A DNA stretch of 64,000 nucleotides from Desulfopila inferna (GCF_016919005.1 NZ_JAFFQE010000002.1:496001-560000), one strand, 5' to 3'. Numbered from the stretch's first letter, positions 52,366 to 60,806 are shown. Made by a program: numbers and translations. Notes: a model not told the origin generated them from the sequence alone.

Positions 52366-53123
52366 CCACAATCCTTCTTACCAATGACGATGGTTTCACC
52401 AGTGATGGTATACGGGCACTCTTCCAGGCACTGCAACAGATCGGCAGAGTGATGATGGTGGCGCCGGACCGTGATAAATCGGCGGTCTCCCACTCGCTGA
52501 CCATGCACCGTCCGCTTCGGGTAAAACATATGGAAACCGATATAATCGCCATTGACGGCACCCCTACCGACTGCGTCGCCCTGGCCCTCCAGAAGATTTT
52601 GAAAACGGTTCCTGATCTGCTTGTTTCAGGTATCAACAATGGCCCTAATCTGGGTGATGACATCTCCTACTCGGGAACTGTCTCCGCAGCACTTGAAGGC
52701 ACAATGCATGCCGTGCCTTCGCTGGCCGTCTCCATGACGGAGAAAACCACGGACTACCGTTATGCCGCCGCAATTGCAGCAGAGCTGGCAAAGTTGACTC
52801 TCAGCAAAGGACTTCCGGAAAATACCCTTCTCAACATCAACATACCTGCAGAAGCCGCAATCAAGGGCGTACGAGTCACCAGACAGGGAAGGAGGATGTG
52901 GCGCAACGCTATCCAGGAAACTACCGATCCCTGGGGGCGCAAACTCTTCTGGATTGGAGGAGGATCTCCCTATACCGATTCAGCCACCGACACAGATATC
53001 CATGCCGTCAAGGAGGGATATGTCTCGGTGACGCCGATCCATATCGACAAAACCAATCACGAGGGGATATTTCAGCTGCGGGATGACTGGCAGCTGGAGA
53101 AAAACGGCCTGCAGAGCGGCTAG
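52362..53123 (+). CDS. surE: 5'/3'-nucleotidase SurE
   Basis: 253 residues. 'ILLTNDDGFTSDGIRALFQAL' has the metal-binding Asp pair, 'VAPDRDKSAVSHSLTMHRPLR', 'GTPTDCVALAL', and 'VSGINNGPNLGDDISYSGTVSAALEG' binds phosphate and metal. It hydrolyses 5' and 3' nucleoside monophosphates and short polyphosphate. Translational overlap with ilvY (ATGA) suggests one transcript, though no functional link is evident. Confidence 0.96.
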   Translation: MTTILLTNDDGFTSDGIRALFQALQQIGRVMMVAPDRDKSAVSHSLTMHRPLRVKHMETDIIAIDGTPTDCVALALQKILKTVPDLLVSGINNGPNLGDDISYSGTVSAALEGTMHAVPSLAVSMTEKTTDYRYAAAIAAELAKLTLSKGLPENTLLNINIPAEAAIKGVRVTRQGRRMWRNAIQETTDPWGRKLFWIGGGSPYTDSATDTDIHAVKEGYVSVTPIHIDKTNHEGIFQLRDDWQLEKNGLQSG

Positions 53124-53189
53124 CTCAGGGGAGAAATTCTGTCGGCACCGTTAGAGCAGAGAGCTATAGTTTGAATAAAGACTTAGATG

Positions 53190-53402
53190 TCAACGACAAT
53201 TATCTCCTTTTCCGGAAGATTTACACTTGCAATACTCTACCGCCTTTTTACATTTCCTGCAGACTGACGCTTGACAAATAGCTGTCTTTTGATAGGCAGT
53301 TTCTGGTGAAACGTAATTGCCGCATTGAGGACAGATCTTAAACCTCCCATATCCTGATTCTTCAAACATAATTAAACTTTCACATTTATAGGTAGACGGC
53401 AT
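53190..53402 (-). CDS. small zinc-ribbon protein
   Basis: 70 residues with nine cysteines: CPQC at about 24-27, C and CRKC around 43-51, and CKC at 58-60. This looks like two zinc-binding knuckles. No membrane segment. No family recognised. The frame could be real because of the regular Cys spacing; start ATG at 53402 lacks a strong Shine-Dalgarno. Confidence 0.5.
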   Translation of the reverse strand: MPSTYKCESLIMFEESGYGRFKICPQCGNYVSPETAYQKTAICQASVCRKCKKAVEYCKCKSSGKGDNCR

Positions 53403-53953
53403 CTATTATTCCTTCGATCTTTCGCGTTTTTTATCAGTTTTAAGGAAGTCGTCAGGGTACTTTTATCCTGGTGAAAAAATGGAGGGGTAAGGGAGATTAC
53501 CCCTCCACAGCCGGGAAAACAGAAGTTGATATGGCAGTCTCTTTTTATTTTCCAGCTGGTTCTTTAGGATTTCACCTATTCCATTCAGTATATTGAATCT
53601 CACTGTAGCTCAGCTGGAATCACGAGCTGGCAAGAAAACCAAGCGGCTTACACTCCCGCATCACATTTTTAAGAATTTATAATTAAGCTTTATAGATCAA
53701 TTCCTTCGTTAGTGTTTAATGAATGACGACAAATATTGCTATAGGCTAAATCCTGATTTGATCTCAGGAAAACACTTAGAACAATATCATTTAATTTATA
53801 TTTGTTGACAAAACGATGCAGTTTTGATCAGTTGCATATTGCCTAACGAATAAACACTCCCGTGCAGTTTGAATAATTTACCTCAAAGAGACCTTCGACA
53901 AGATAGTCCTCATTATTCGACTTAGCCAGACCTGTACCTCGGACACCTTACTA
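53403..53953. other. AT-rich intergenic region
   Basis: 551 bp. Contains the hairpin at 53481-53506. Otherwise low-complexity AT-rich sequence, probably with the response-regulator promoter. A 'gtagctcagctgg' at about 53603 is a chance tRNA-like or family B-like string. Confidence 0.5.
53481..53506 (-). terminator. strong hairpin with T-run on the minus strand
   Basis: GGAGGGGTAA (53481-53490) and TTACCCCTCC (53497-53506) pair perfectly; on the minus strand it is followed by ATTTTTTC. No minus-strand gene is visible just to its right. Confidence 0.55.
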
Positions 53954-54637
53954 ATGAATATCAAAATAGCATTGGCAGATGATCATAATCTTGTACGCAG
54001 AGGGCTTGTAGCACTTCTTCAGGCCTGTCCTGATATCACGGTAATTGGTGAGGCTGAAGATGGTTTTGCGGCCTTTGATCTTGCCAAAAAGCTGGCACCT
54101 GATATCCTCATAATAGACATTGGCATGCCCCAACTAAATGGCATTAACGCTATCGAATTAATAAGCGGCCATAGTCCGGAAATTGCCCTGATTGTCCTCA
54201 CAGTGCATAGTGAAGAACGCTATGTGTCCAGTGCCCTTCAAGCAGGCGCAAGGGGATATCTTCTTAAGACATGTTCAGTGGATGAACTCATTAGGGCAAT
54301 ACATACGGTCTACAGAGGTCACTACTACCTTTGCCCAGAAGTCGCTGATCTAGTAATCCATTGTTACAAAGACGGGATATCGCCACCCGATTTCAAGAGA
54401 CCGACCTCACTGCTTACCTCAAGGGAGCGGGAAGTGCTGCAGCTTTTGGCAGAGGGAATGAAAATACCAATAATCGCCCAGCGCCTTAATATCAGCGCCA
54501 AAACAGTCGAATCTCACCGGCGCAACATCATGGAAAAATTAGGCTTGAAGCAGCAGGTTGATCTGATAAAATATGCGCTGCGGCAAGGGGTTGTCCAGTT
54601 CGATAGCTGGATAACTAAAAAGAAAAACGGGTCGTGA
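53954..54637 (+). CDS. NarL/FixJ-type response regulator
   Basis: 227 residues. Receiver domain 1-120: acidic pair 'LADDHN', phospho-acceptor Asp55 (IIDIGMP), Thr in 'VLTVHSEER' and Lys in 'YLLKTCS'. LuxR HTH about 150-215: 'LTSREREVLQLLAEGMKIPIIAQRLNISAKTVESHRRNIMEKLG'. A DNA-binding regulator expected to be activated by phosphorylation; no histidine kinase gene is adjacent. A small Hpt-like protein gene follows after 64 nt on the same strand. Confidence 0.93.
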   Translation: MNIKIALADDHNLVRRGLVALLQACPDITVIGEAEDGFAAFDLAKKLAPDILIIDIGMPQLNGINAIELISGHSPEIALIVLTVHSEERYVSSALQAGARGYLLKTCSVDELIRAIHTVYRGHYYLCPEVADLVIHCYKDGISPPDFKRPTSLLTSREREVLQLLAEGMKIPIIAQRLNISAKTVESHRRNIMEKLGLKQQVDLIKYALRQGVVQFDSWITKKKNGS

Positions 54638-54701
54638 GAGGCATCAGGAGTAAGCAGATAAATTACCAGAGAAGGGCGTTGTGGAAGAATAGAAGAAACT
54701 T

Positions 54702-55025
54702 ATGAAAAAGTTTCCCTTGGAAGTCCGGCCGTCTCTTTTGCCACTCATTCCTTTGTTTCTGGAAAAAATGTTCACTGAGCACGAAAAATTGATAACCGCG
54801 ATTAAATCAAGTGATGTCGATCAACTGGTTTTTCTTTGCCATGCCAATAAGGGTGCTGCTGCAATTTATGGGTGCCACACACTAGGCCAAATGTTTCAAG
54901 ATCTGGAGGATTGTGCCCGCCTGGCAAACTGGGAGCAATCAATATCTCTTGTCAAGGAGATAGACATATATCTTACCAGTCTTTCTGATAACTGCCGGTG
55001 TACAGGGATCAAGAATAAGGATTGA
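54702..55025 (+). CDS. Hpt-domain phosphotransfer protein
   Basis: 107 residues, all helical. His47 in 'HANKGAAAIYG' matches the Hpt consensus HxxKGxxxxxG. The four-helix bundle shape fits a stand-alone histidine phosphotransferase. Following the response-regulator gene it may feed phosphate to it from a remote hybrid kinase. Four Cys in the C-terminal half are unusual for Hpt. Start ATG at 54702. Confidence 0.75.
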   Translation: MKKFPLEVRPSLLPLIPLFLEKMFTEHEKLITAIKSSDVDQLVFLCHANKGAAAIYGCHTLGQMFQDLEDCARLANWEQSISLVKEIDIYLTSLSDNCRCTGIKNKD

Positions 55026-55165
55026 ACTCCAAAGGGAAGTTGTGGGATTTTTTCATTCCTGAATGGCAATAGATCTCCAACGTGCTATGCTTAAAAAAAT
55101 AATAGCAATTTCTGAAACGGACCACTATAGAATTCATAAATTTTCTCTATTCACAATGTATTCTT

Positions 55166-55651
55166 ATGAAAATAATTTTTTATACAGCCGGCGGCACCAT
55201 TGATAAGATTTATTTTGATGCCAAGAGTCAATATCAGGTAGGGGAACCGGTTCTTGAGGAAATCCTGCGCGACGGCAATGTCACCTTCGAGTTTGAAAGC
55301 AAGGTCATTCTACAAAAAGACAGTCTCGATCTGACCGATGAGGACCGTGACCGTATTTATACTGCCATCGACAATGACCCCGGTCGCCATATCATCCTGA
55401 CCCATGGCACGGATACCATGGTTACTACTGCCAGACACCTACAAACCATCAAGGGCAAGGTTGTGGTGCTCACCGGCTCCATGTCCCCGGCTCGCTTTAA
55501 ATCCAGTGATGCATCTTTCAATATAGCCTGCGCCGTCGGGGCGGTCCAGACACTTGGAGAGGGTATTTATATCGTCATGAACGGCAGGGTATTCCATCCT
55601 GATAATGTGGTAAAAAACGTAGAGAAATCAATATTTGAAGAGATCCACTGA
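55166..55651 (+). CDS. asparaginase N-domain-only protein
   Basis: 161 residues, only the N-terminal domain of an L-asparaginase: 'YTAGGTIDK' with the nucleophile Thr, 'DSLDLT', and 'LTHGTDTMVTTARHL' with the second Thr/Asp. The Lys-containing 'GSMSPARFKSSDASFNIACAVGAV' also matches. The usual C-terminal domain is absent, the frame ends naturally and there is no sign of a broken second part, so this is one of the short one-domain versions. Catalysis is possible only if active-site residues from a dimer complete the pocket. Isolated. Confidence 0.8.
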   Translation: MKIIFYTAGGTIDKIYFDAKSQYQVGEPVLEEILRDGNVTFEFESKVILQKDSLDLTDEDRDRIYTAIDNDPGRHIILTHGTDTMVTTARHLQTIKGKVVVLTGSMSPARFKSSDASFNIACAVGAVQTLGEGIYIVMNGRVFHPDNVVKNVEKSIFEEIH

Positions 55652-55671
55652 ATATCGCCCTTGCGAACGAA

Positions 55672-56805
55672 TCACATCAGAGTGGAACTGAATTCCTCAA
55701 AAACCTTCTCGATAGGTATGGCAAAACCGATTCCCTCGGTGTCCCTGAGAATCATAGTGTTGACTCCATGCACAAAACCGTTTTCATCGATAAGCGGGCC
55801 ACCGCTGTTGCCTGGGTTTATGGCCGCATCAGTCTGCAGAAATACCTGATCATCCATCTCTCTTTGACGATATCCGCTAAAGACTCCAGCCGTCACTGTA
55901 TGTCGCAAACCCACGGGGCTGCCCACCGTATAAACCTTATCTCCCTGCCGGATGGACATGCCGCTGGGCGGCCTCTTCAATTGATGACCGTCGTGAGCAA
56001 ACAGCGCCAGCAAAGCAAGATCATACTTCGAACTGGACAGCATGTAGCCGGCCTGGTGTTCATCTCCATTGGAAAGTATGATTTTTATCTGCGGGGCGGC
56101 GGAATCTTTTTCCAGCTTGGCCAGACGTTCTTCGCCTTCCTGCTGCTGCTGTATAACTTCAGCAAGATACTTTTCCCGTTCTCTGATAAGTATTTCAAGC
56201 TGGCTTTTTCCCGGACCGGCAGGCATTTTTTTCATTCGCCTGCGAAACTCGGCAAGTTTCTGCTCCTCTAGATCGATTATTTTTCTGCTTGTCTGTAACT
56301 TTTCCTGTATTTCCCTGAACTCATCCTCATTGAATTGCACCACATGTTTATTGGTGACAATGTAATTTTTCGCTATAAAGAAGCCCGATCCTGTTCCCCA
56401 CGGTGTTTCAATGGATACTGTGGCCTCGCGGGCATATTCAACGGGTGATCTTCCATTCGGCTGCGAGGATGGCTGCTGCATCACTGCCGCTTGCGAAGAA
56501 GCCTGCTGCTCCACTGCCGTTTTCTGCGTGCTCTGCTGCTCTGCTGTTAGCGGACTCTGCAGCCTTACACCTTCACTCTGAACCGCGCCCGTGTCCGGTC
56601 TGGTGAAATAATATGTAGTTGCTGCCACAACAACGATCAGACCCAGTATTTGCGTGTATTTACCAATCCCGGACCTATCCGCCGCTTTTTTCTCCGTCAG
56701 TTCCTGCTTGCGTTTTTGGAAGGTTTTATACTTGGCAAAGATCAGACCGCATTGGCGACATTCGGATGCTTTTGCTTGAATGTGATTACATTTCGGGCAC
56801 CGCAT
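55672..56805 (-). CDS. membrane-anchored trypsin-like (HtrA-type) protease with coiled-coil insert
   Basis: 377 residues from the ATG at 56805 (GAAGGG upstream). N-terminal zinc ribbon (CPKC, CRQC: Cys3, 6, 16, 19), TM helix about 52-68, Gln/Ser-rich linker, then a trypsin-like domain: His154 (TNKHVV), Asp262 (KYDLALL) and Ser334 (NPGNSGGPL). Between His and Asp is an about 80-residue charged coiled coil (158-236), which ordinary DegP/HtrA domains lack. No PDZ domain. The protease faces the periplasm; the zinc ribbon stays in the cytoplasm. Likely a protein-quality or signalling protease; substrate unknown. Confidence 0.85.
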   Translation of the reverse strand: MRCPKCNHIQAKASECRQCGLIFAKYKTFQKRKQELTEKKAADRSGIGKYTQILGLIVVVAATTYYFTRPDTGAVQSEGVRLQSPLTAEQQSTQKTAVEQQASSQAAVMQQPSSQPNGRSPVEYAREATVSIETPWGTGSGFFIAKNYIVTNKHVVQFNEDEFREIQEKLQTSRKIIDLEEQKLAEFRRRMKKMPAGPGKSQLEILIREREKYLAEVIQQQQEGEERLAKLEKDSAAPQIKIILSNGDEHQAGYMLSSSKYDLALLALFAHDGHQLKRPPSGMSIRQGDKVYTVGSPVGLRHTVTAGVFSGYRQREMDDQVFLQTDAAINPGNSGGPLIDENGFVHGVNTMILRDTEGIGFAIPIEKVFEEFSSTLM

Positions 56806-57026
56806 GTTTTTTTCCCTTCTATTAGAATTAACCTCCCTGCAGTCTCTGCTTGAGGTTGGCTGAACAGAACTTCCCAGGAGTGTGTCGGAGAATTGCAATT
56901 TTTTCTCAGATCAGGTCAGTACATGATATCGGAGTCTTCGCTACCTGCGAGCATTGATTTTCTGAAAACAATGCCGAGATGGGCGGTAAGTGAAGACTCC
57001 GAGAAAGTGCTTTCTCCGACAGGCCC

Positions 57027-57794
57027 CTAGAGAATCTGGCTGAGAAAGAGCTTGGTTCGCTCGTGCTGCGGATTATCAAAAAAGGCATTGGGTTCATTCT
57101 CTTCCACAATTTCTCCGTAATCCATAAAAATTACTCTGTCGGCCACAGTCTTGGCAAAACCCATCTCATGAGTGACGACGATCATGGTCATTCCCTCATC
57201 CGCCAGATCAACCATAACATCTAAAACTTCTTTGATCATTTCCGGATCAAGTGCAGAAGTCGGTTCATCAAAGAGCATGATTTTCGGCTTCATGCAAAGG
57301 CTTCGAGCTATGGCCACACGCTGCTGCTGACCGCCGGAGACCTGCCCTGGATACTTATTGGCCTGCTCGGGAATATGAACCATCTCCAGATAATGCATGG
57401 CCAGCTCTTCGGCTTCTCTTTTCGGGGTCTTTCTCACCCAGATAGGACCGAGGGTAAGATTCTCCAGGATAGTCAGGTGAGGAAAGAGGTTAAAGTGTTG
57501 AAAAACCATGCCCACTTCAGCCCGCACCTTTTCGATGTCCTTTAAATCTCTGGTCAACTCAGTACCGTTGACGATAATACGGCCACGCTGATGCTCTTCC
57601 AGCCGGTTGATACACCTGATCATCGTTGATTTCCCGGACCCGGAAGGACCGCAAACCACGATTCTCTCCTGAGGCTGCACCTGAAGATTAATGTTTTTGA
57701 GGACATGGAACTCATCAAACCATTTGTGCATCTCAACTATTTCAATGATGGCCCCGCCATCACTGGATGCGTCTGCATGCTGCCTGTTTTTCAT
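57027..57794 (-). CDS. aapP: amino-acid ABC transporter ATP-binding protein
   Basis: 255 residues. Walker A 'GPSGSGKST', '[34 protein letters not shown]' (typical of the GlnQ/AapP group), signature 'VSGGQQQR', Walker B '[15 protein letters not shown]' and H-loop 'VVTHEMGFA'. Energises polar amino-acid uptake together with AapQM. It is last in the minus-strand order J-Q-M-P and is separated from aapM by 309 bp holding a family C hairpin. Confidence 0.94.
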   Translation of the reverse strand: MKNRQHADASSDGGAIIEIVEMHKWFDEFHVLKNINLQVQPQERIVVCGPSGSGKSTMIRCINRLEEHQRGRIIVNGTELTRDLKDIEKVRAEVGMVFQHFNLFPHLTILENLTLGPIWVRKTPKREAEELAMHYLEMVHIPEQANKYPGQVSGGQQQRVAIARSLCMKPKIMLFDEPTSALDPEMIKEVLDVMVDLADEGMTMIVVTHEMGFAKTVADRVIFMDYGEIVEENEPNAFFDNPQHERTKLFLSQIL

Positions 57795-58103
57795 GGATCT
57801 TTTCCTTGATGGCGTCGTAAAAACTCTTTATCTGCGTCGTTGCTGCAGAATTTACATTATTTCGATGTACTCTAGTACGCCGAAATAATGTAAATTTTGC
57901 GCGCCTAGCATATGAAGTTTTTTACTTAGCCATCCCTATTTTTTGGTTTTTACGAGTTTATCTTCTTTAAAGGCGTCTAAAATAATTTCCGTCCGTTGTA
58001 CAGGCGCTAATTTCCCAGCTTCCAGCATTTGACGTCTGAAATTTTTTCAGCCATATATCAAATTTTAGTTTTCAAAGTATCTATTTCCGTTTTTCGAACT
58101 CAC
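57795..58103. other. aapM-aapP intergenic gap
   Basis: 309 bp, occupied mainly by a family C hairpin (57808-57957). No gene. Confidence 0.6.
57808..57957. repeat. family C hairpin inside the aap operon
   Basis: Ends 'gatggcgtcgtaaaaact' and 'tttttacgagttt'. The centre is a perfect 16-bp inverted repeat AATTTACATTATTTCG (57849-57864) / CGAAATAATGTAAATT (57881-57896) with GTAC/GTAC in the loop. Confidence 0.75.
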
Positions 58104-59201
58104 TTATTTTGCGGCAACATTTTTATACTCAAGCTCCCTTTCGATCCTTCTGCTGTATGTAGACATCGAGAAACAGCATAAATAATAAATAGCGGCCACA
58201 AAAATGTATGCTTCGGTACTGAAACCGGTCCATTCAGGTACATTAAGAATGGATTTGGTGGTGTTAAGTATATCGTAGAGAGCGATGATCACCACGAGCG
58301 AAGTATCTTTAAATGCAGAAATTAAAATCCCCACGGATGGCGGAATCACGATCTTCAAGGCCTGGGGCAGAATGACCAGGCGCATTTTCTGCCAGTAATT
58401 CAGACCAAGCGATTCGGCAGCCTCGTATTGCCCCTTATTGAGAGACTGCAACCCACCGCGAACAACTTCGGCTATATACGCTGCGGTAAACATGATTATG
58501 GCAACCTGAGCTCGCAGAACCTTGTCAATGGTAACCCCTTCCGGCAAAAACAGGGGAAACATCACCGACGACATAAACAGCAGAGTAATAAGCGGAACAC
58601 CTCTGATCAATTCGATATAGACAACACAGAATGCTTTAATCACCGGCAAGGTGGATTGCCTGCCAAGGGCCAGAACGACCCCCAGTGGGTATGAGGCCAG
58701 GATACCAAAAAAGGAGAGCAGCAGAGTCAGCGGCAGTCCGCTCCATTTTGTAGTTTCGACTGAAACCAGGCCGAAGAGGCCGCCTTTCATCAGGAGGCCC
58801 ATGACGAATAAAGCCACAAGCCAGAAATAGCCGAGCGTTTTGCTCCATTTTTTCCAGTCCCTGCTGTAGATCAGCATGGAAACAAGAATGATCATGGCCA
58901 ACAATGGACGCCACTGGTGCTCATATGGATAATACCCGAAGATATTAAACCTGATATTCTGAGTTACCACCGACCAGCAGGCCCCTTCGGCCTGATGACA
59001 TTCCTGTCCCGAGGTGAACCAGACACTGTCGATAAAGGCCCACTGCACAAACTGCGGTACTACTTTAACCAGAGCAAGAAATATCAGTATGGTTGCCAGG
59101 GAATTAAAAAATCCGCCAAAAAGGTTTTTTCTGACCCAGCCCAGAGCACCTATGTTGGTCAGGGGCGGCTTGATTGTTTCAACTTCAGGATGTGTGCTCA
59201 T
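58104..59201 (-). CDS. aapM: amino-acid ABC transporter permease AapM-like
   Basis: 365 residues, about eight hydrophobic segments. HisM/AapM features: 'LPLTLLLSFFGILASYPLGVVLALGR', 'IELIRGVPLITLLFMSSVMFPLFLP', and EAA loop 'EAAESLGLNYWQKMRLVILPQALKIVIPP'. Long N-terminal part (about 1-140) as in AapM. Starts 2 nt after aapQ. Channel subunit paired with AapQ for broad polar amino-acid uptake. Confidence 0.93.
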   Translation of the reverse strand: MSTHPEVETIKPPLTNIGALGWVRKNLFGGFFNSLATILIFLALVKVVPQFVQWAFIDSVWFTSGQECHQAEGACWSVVTQNIRFNIFGYYPYEHQWRPLLAMIILVSMLIYSRDWKKWSKTLGYFWLVALFVMGLLMKGGLFGLVSVETTKWSGLPLTLLLSFFGILASYPLGVVLALGRQSTLPVIKAFCVVYIELIRGVPLITLLFMSSVMFPLFLPEGVTIDKVLRAQVAIIMFTAAYIAEVVRGGLQSLNKGQYEAAESLGLNYWQKMRLVILPQALKIVIPPSVGILISAFKDTSLVVIIALYDILNTTKSILNVPEWTGFSTEAYIFVAAIYYLCCFSMSTYSRRIERELEYKNVAAK

Positions 59202-59203
59202 AT

Positions 59204-60385
59204 TTACCGTTCAACAATTGCAATTTTCTTGTTGTACCAGTTCATGAATGCCGAAGTCAGCAGACTCAGGGTCAGGTACACCAGCATCATCAAGGCAACT
59301 CCTTCCACTGCCTGTCCGGTCTGGTTAATTGTGGTTCCGGCAACCTGGACGAAATCAGGATAGCCGATTGCCACCGCCAGAGAGCTGTTTTTCGTCAAAT
59401 TGAGAAGCTGGCTGGTCAGTGGCGGTACGATTACCCGCAATGCCTGGGGAAAAATGACCCGGAACATAACATGTTTCGGTTTCAGGCCAATGGACATAGC
59501 CGCTTCCGTCTGCCCGCTGCTGATCGACTGTATTCCGGCCCGGACAATCTGCGCCACAAATGCCGCGGTGTAGAGCACCAGGCCGACAAGCAGCGCGGCA
59601 AATTCAGGACTGACATTCAACCCGCCTTGGATATTAAATCCTTTCATTACCGGCATATCCATCTCAGTTGGGGCACCTCCGATAATCCAGACCAGAAGGG
59701 GAATCCCGAGTATAATACCGGCTCCTGTCAGACCTGCGGGAAATTGCTGTCCGGTCATCTCCTGGCGCTTTCTGGCCCAGCGGGTGATAAAGATCACCAG
59801 GACAACCGCCACCAGAAGGCCGATCACCATATATGACCAGACCGGATTGTCCATCGGGACCGCCAAATCGATTCCGCGGTTGGAAATAAGCACCCCCGGA
59901 ATTGGATTCAGTGCCTGGCGAGGACCTGGAAACGCTTCATAAAAAAGGGCATAGAAAAAAAACAGCTGAAGCAGTACCGGAATGTTCTGGAATAATTCAA
60001 CATAATACGTCCCCAGCTTCGCCAGAAGCCAGTTCTTGGAAAGGGAGAAGACGCCGACAAGAGTTCCCAGCACCGTAGTCAGCAGCATGCCGACCACCGA
60101 TACTTTCAGCGTATTGAGAAGACCGACCACCAGAGCTCTGCCATACGAGTCCGCAGCCGAATATTCGATGGGACTCTCGCCTATTTCGAAGGCAGCTTCA
60201 CGCTCCACAAAACCAAAACCACTGGCGATGGATTGCCTCGCCATATTCTCCTGGACATTGGAAATAAGATAATAGCCGACGAAGGCCACTATCATCGCTG
60301 TAATAATCTGATAAAGGATGCCTCTGGTTTTTTCATCATTCCAGAAATAAACCTTCTTCAAAGGAGTAATATTCGTTTCAGCCAT
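59204..60385 (-). CDS. aapQ: amino-acid ABC transporter permease AapQ-like
   Basis: 393 residues. 'GYYLISNVQENMARQSIASGFGFVEREAAFEIGESPIEYS' is the classical AapQ N-terminal region; later 'TLVGVFSLSKNWLLAKLGTYYVELFQNIPVLLQLFFFYALF' and the EAA loop 'QTEAAMSIGLKPKHVMFRVIFPQALRVIVPP'. Inner-membrane channel subunit. Sits 523 nt after aapJ; the gap contains a terminator-like hairpin and repeat pair. Confidence 0.94.
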   Translation of the reverse strand: MAETNITPLKKVYFWNDEKTRGILYQIITAMIVAFVGYYLISNVQENMARQSIASGFGFVEREAAFEIGESPIEYSAADSYGRALVVGLLNTLKVSVVGMLLTTVLGTLVGVFSLSKNWLLAKLGTYYVELFQNIPVLLQLFFFYALFYEAFPGPRQALNPIPGVLISNRGIDLAVPMDNPVWSYMVIGLLVAVVLVIFITRWARKRQEMTGQQFPAGLTGAGIILGIPLLVWIIGGAPTEMDMPVMKGFNIQGGLNVSPEFAALLVGLVLYTAAFVAQIVRAGIQSISSGQTEAAMSIGLKPKHVMFRVIFPQALRVIVPPLTSQLLNLTKNSSLAVAIGYPDFVQVAGTTINQTGQAVEGVALMMLVYLTLSLLTSAFMNWYNKKIAIVER

Positions 60386-60514
60386 TGAGCCACACAGATT
60401 TTTTTTGCTGAGAAAAGATCATTTGAGCCTGAAAAACGGCACAGGCTCCGGTCAAACGACACACCGGCTGAGGCGGAGAAAATAACTTTTCCCAGCAGCG
60501 CCGGTACTTCTGCT

Positions 60515-60626
60515 TTAGTACCTTACTCCTTAAAAACTGTCAGAAAAAACAAGAAAAGGAATAAGTATTTGATAACTGCGAATTGCCCTCTATATCCAAG
60601 GTACTTATCCAGCTCAGCTGGGTTAG
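60515..60626 (+). repeat. family B repeat, copy 1 of a tandem pair
   Basis: TTAGTACCTTACTCC ... AAAACAAGAAAA-like 'aaaaaacaagaaaagg' ... 'aaggtacttatccagctcag' then 'ctgggttag'. Confidence 0.8.
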
Positions 60627-60729
60627 TAACTTACAGGTTGTTTTCTTGTTTTTTGCAAGAAAATATTCTGTCTAAAGGTTCTTATACCCCTCAGGGGGTA
60701 CTGTAAAGAGTCCAGCTCAGCTGGGTTAG
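60623..60729 (+). repeat. family B repeat, copy 2 of a tandem pair
   Basis: TTAGTAACTTACAGG ... 'aaaggttcttatacccctca' then 'gggggtactgtaaagagtcc' and 'agctcagctgggttag'. Head-to-tail with copy 1, sharing TTAG. Confidence 0.8.
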
Positions 60730-60752
60730 AGACAAATGTATCGAAATTACAA

Positions 60753-60806
60753 AAAAAAACCCATTCCGAATGAAACACCTGCAGTGGTTCAGAATGGGTT
60801 TTTTTT
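60753..60806 (-). terminator. bidirectional terminator/attenuator after aapJ
   Basis: AAAAAAACCCATTC pairs with GAATGGGTTTTTTT, with an inner stem around CTGCAG; T-runs on both strands. It follows the aapJ stop and would reduce read-through into aapQMP, which fits excess binding protein. Confidence 0.85.

Noticed and set aside
53600-53640. 'gtagctcagctgg' resembling a tRNA D-arm
   Set aside because: No acceptor stem, anticodon arm or GTTCGA T-loop at the right distances; also close to the family B palindrome.
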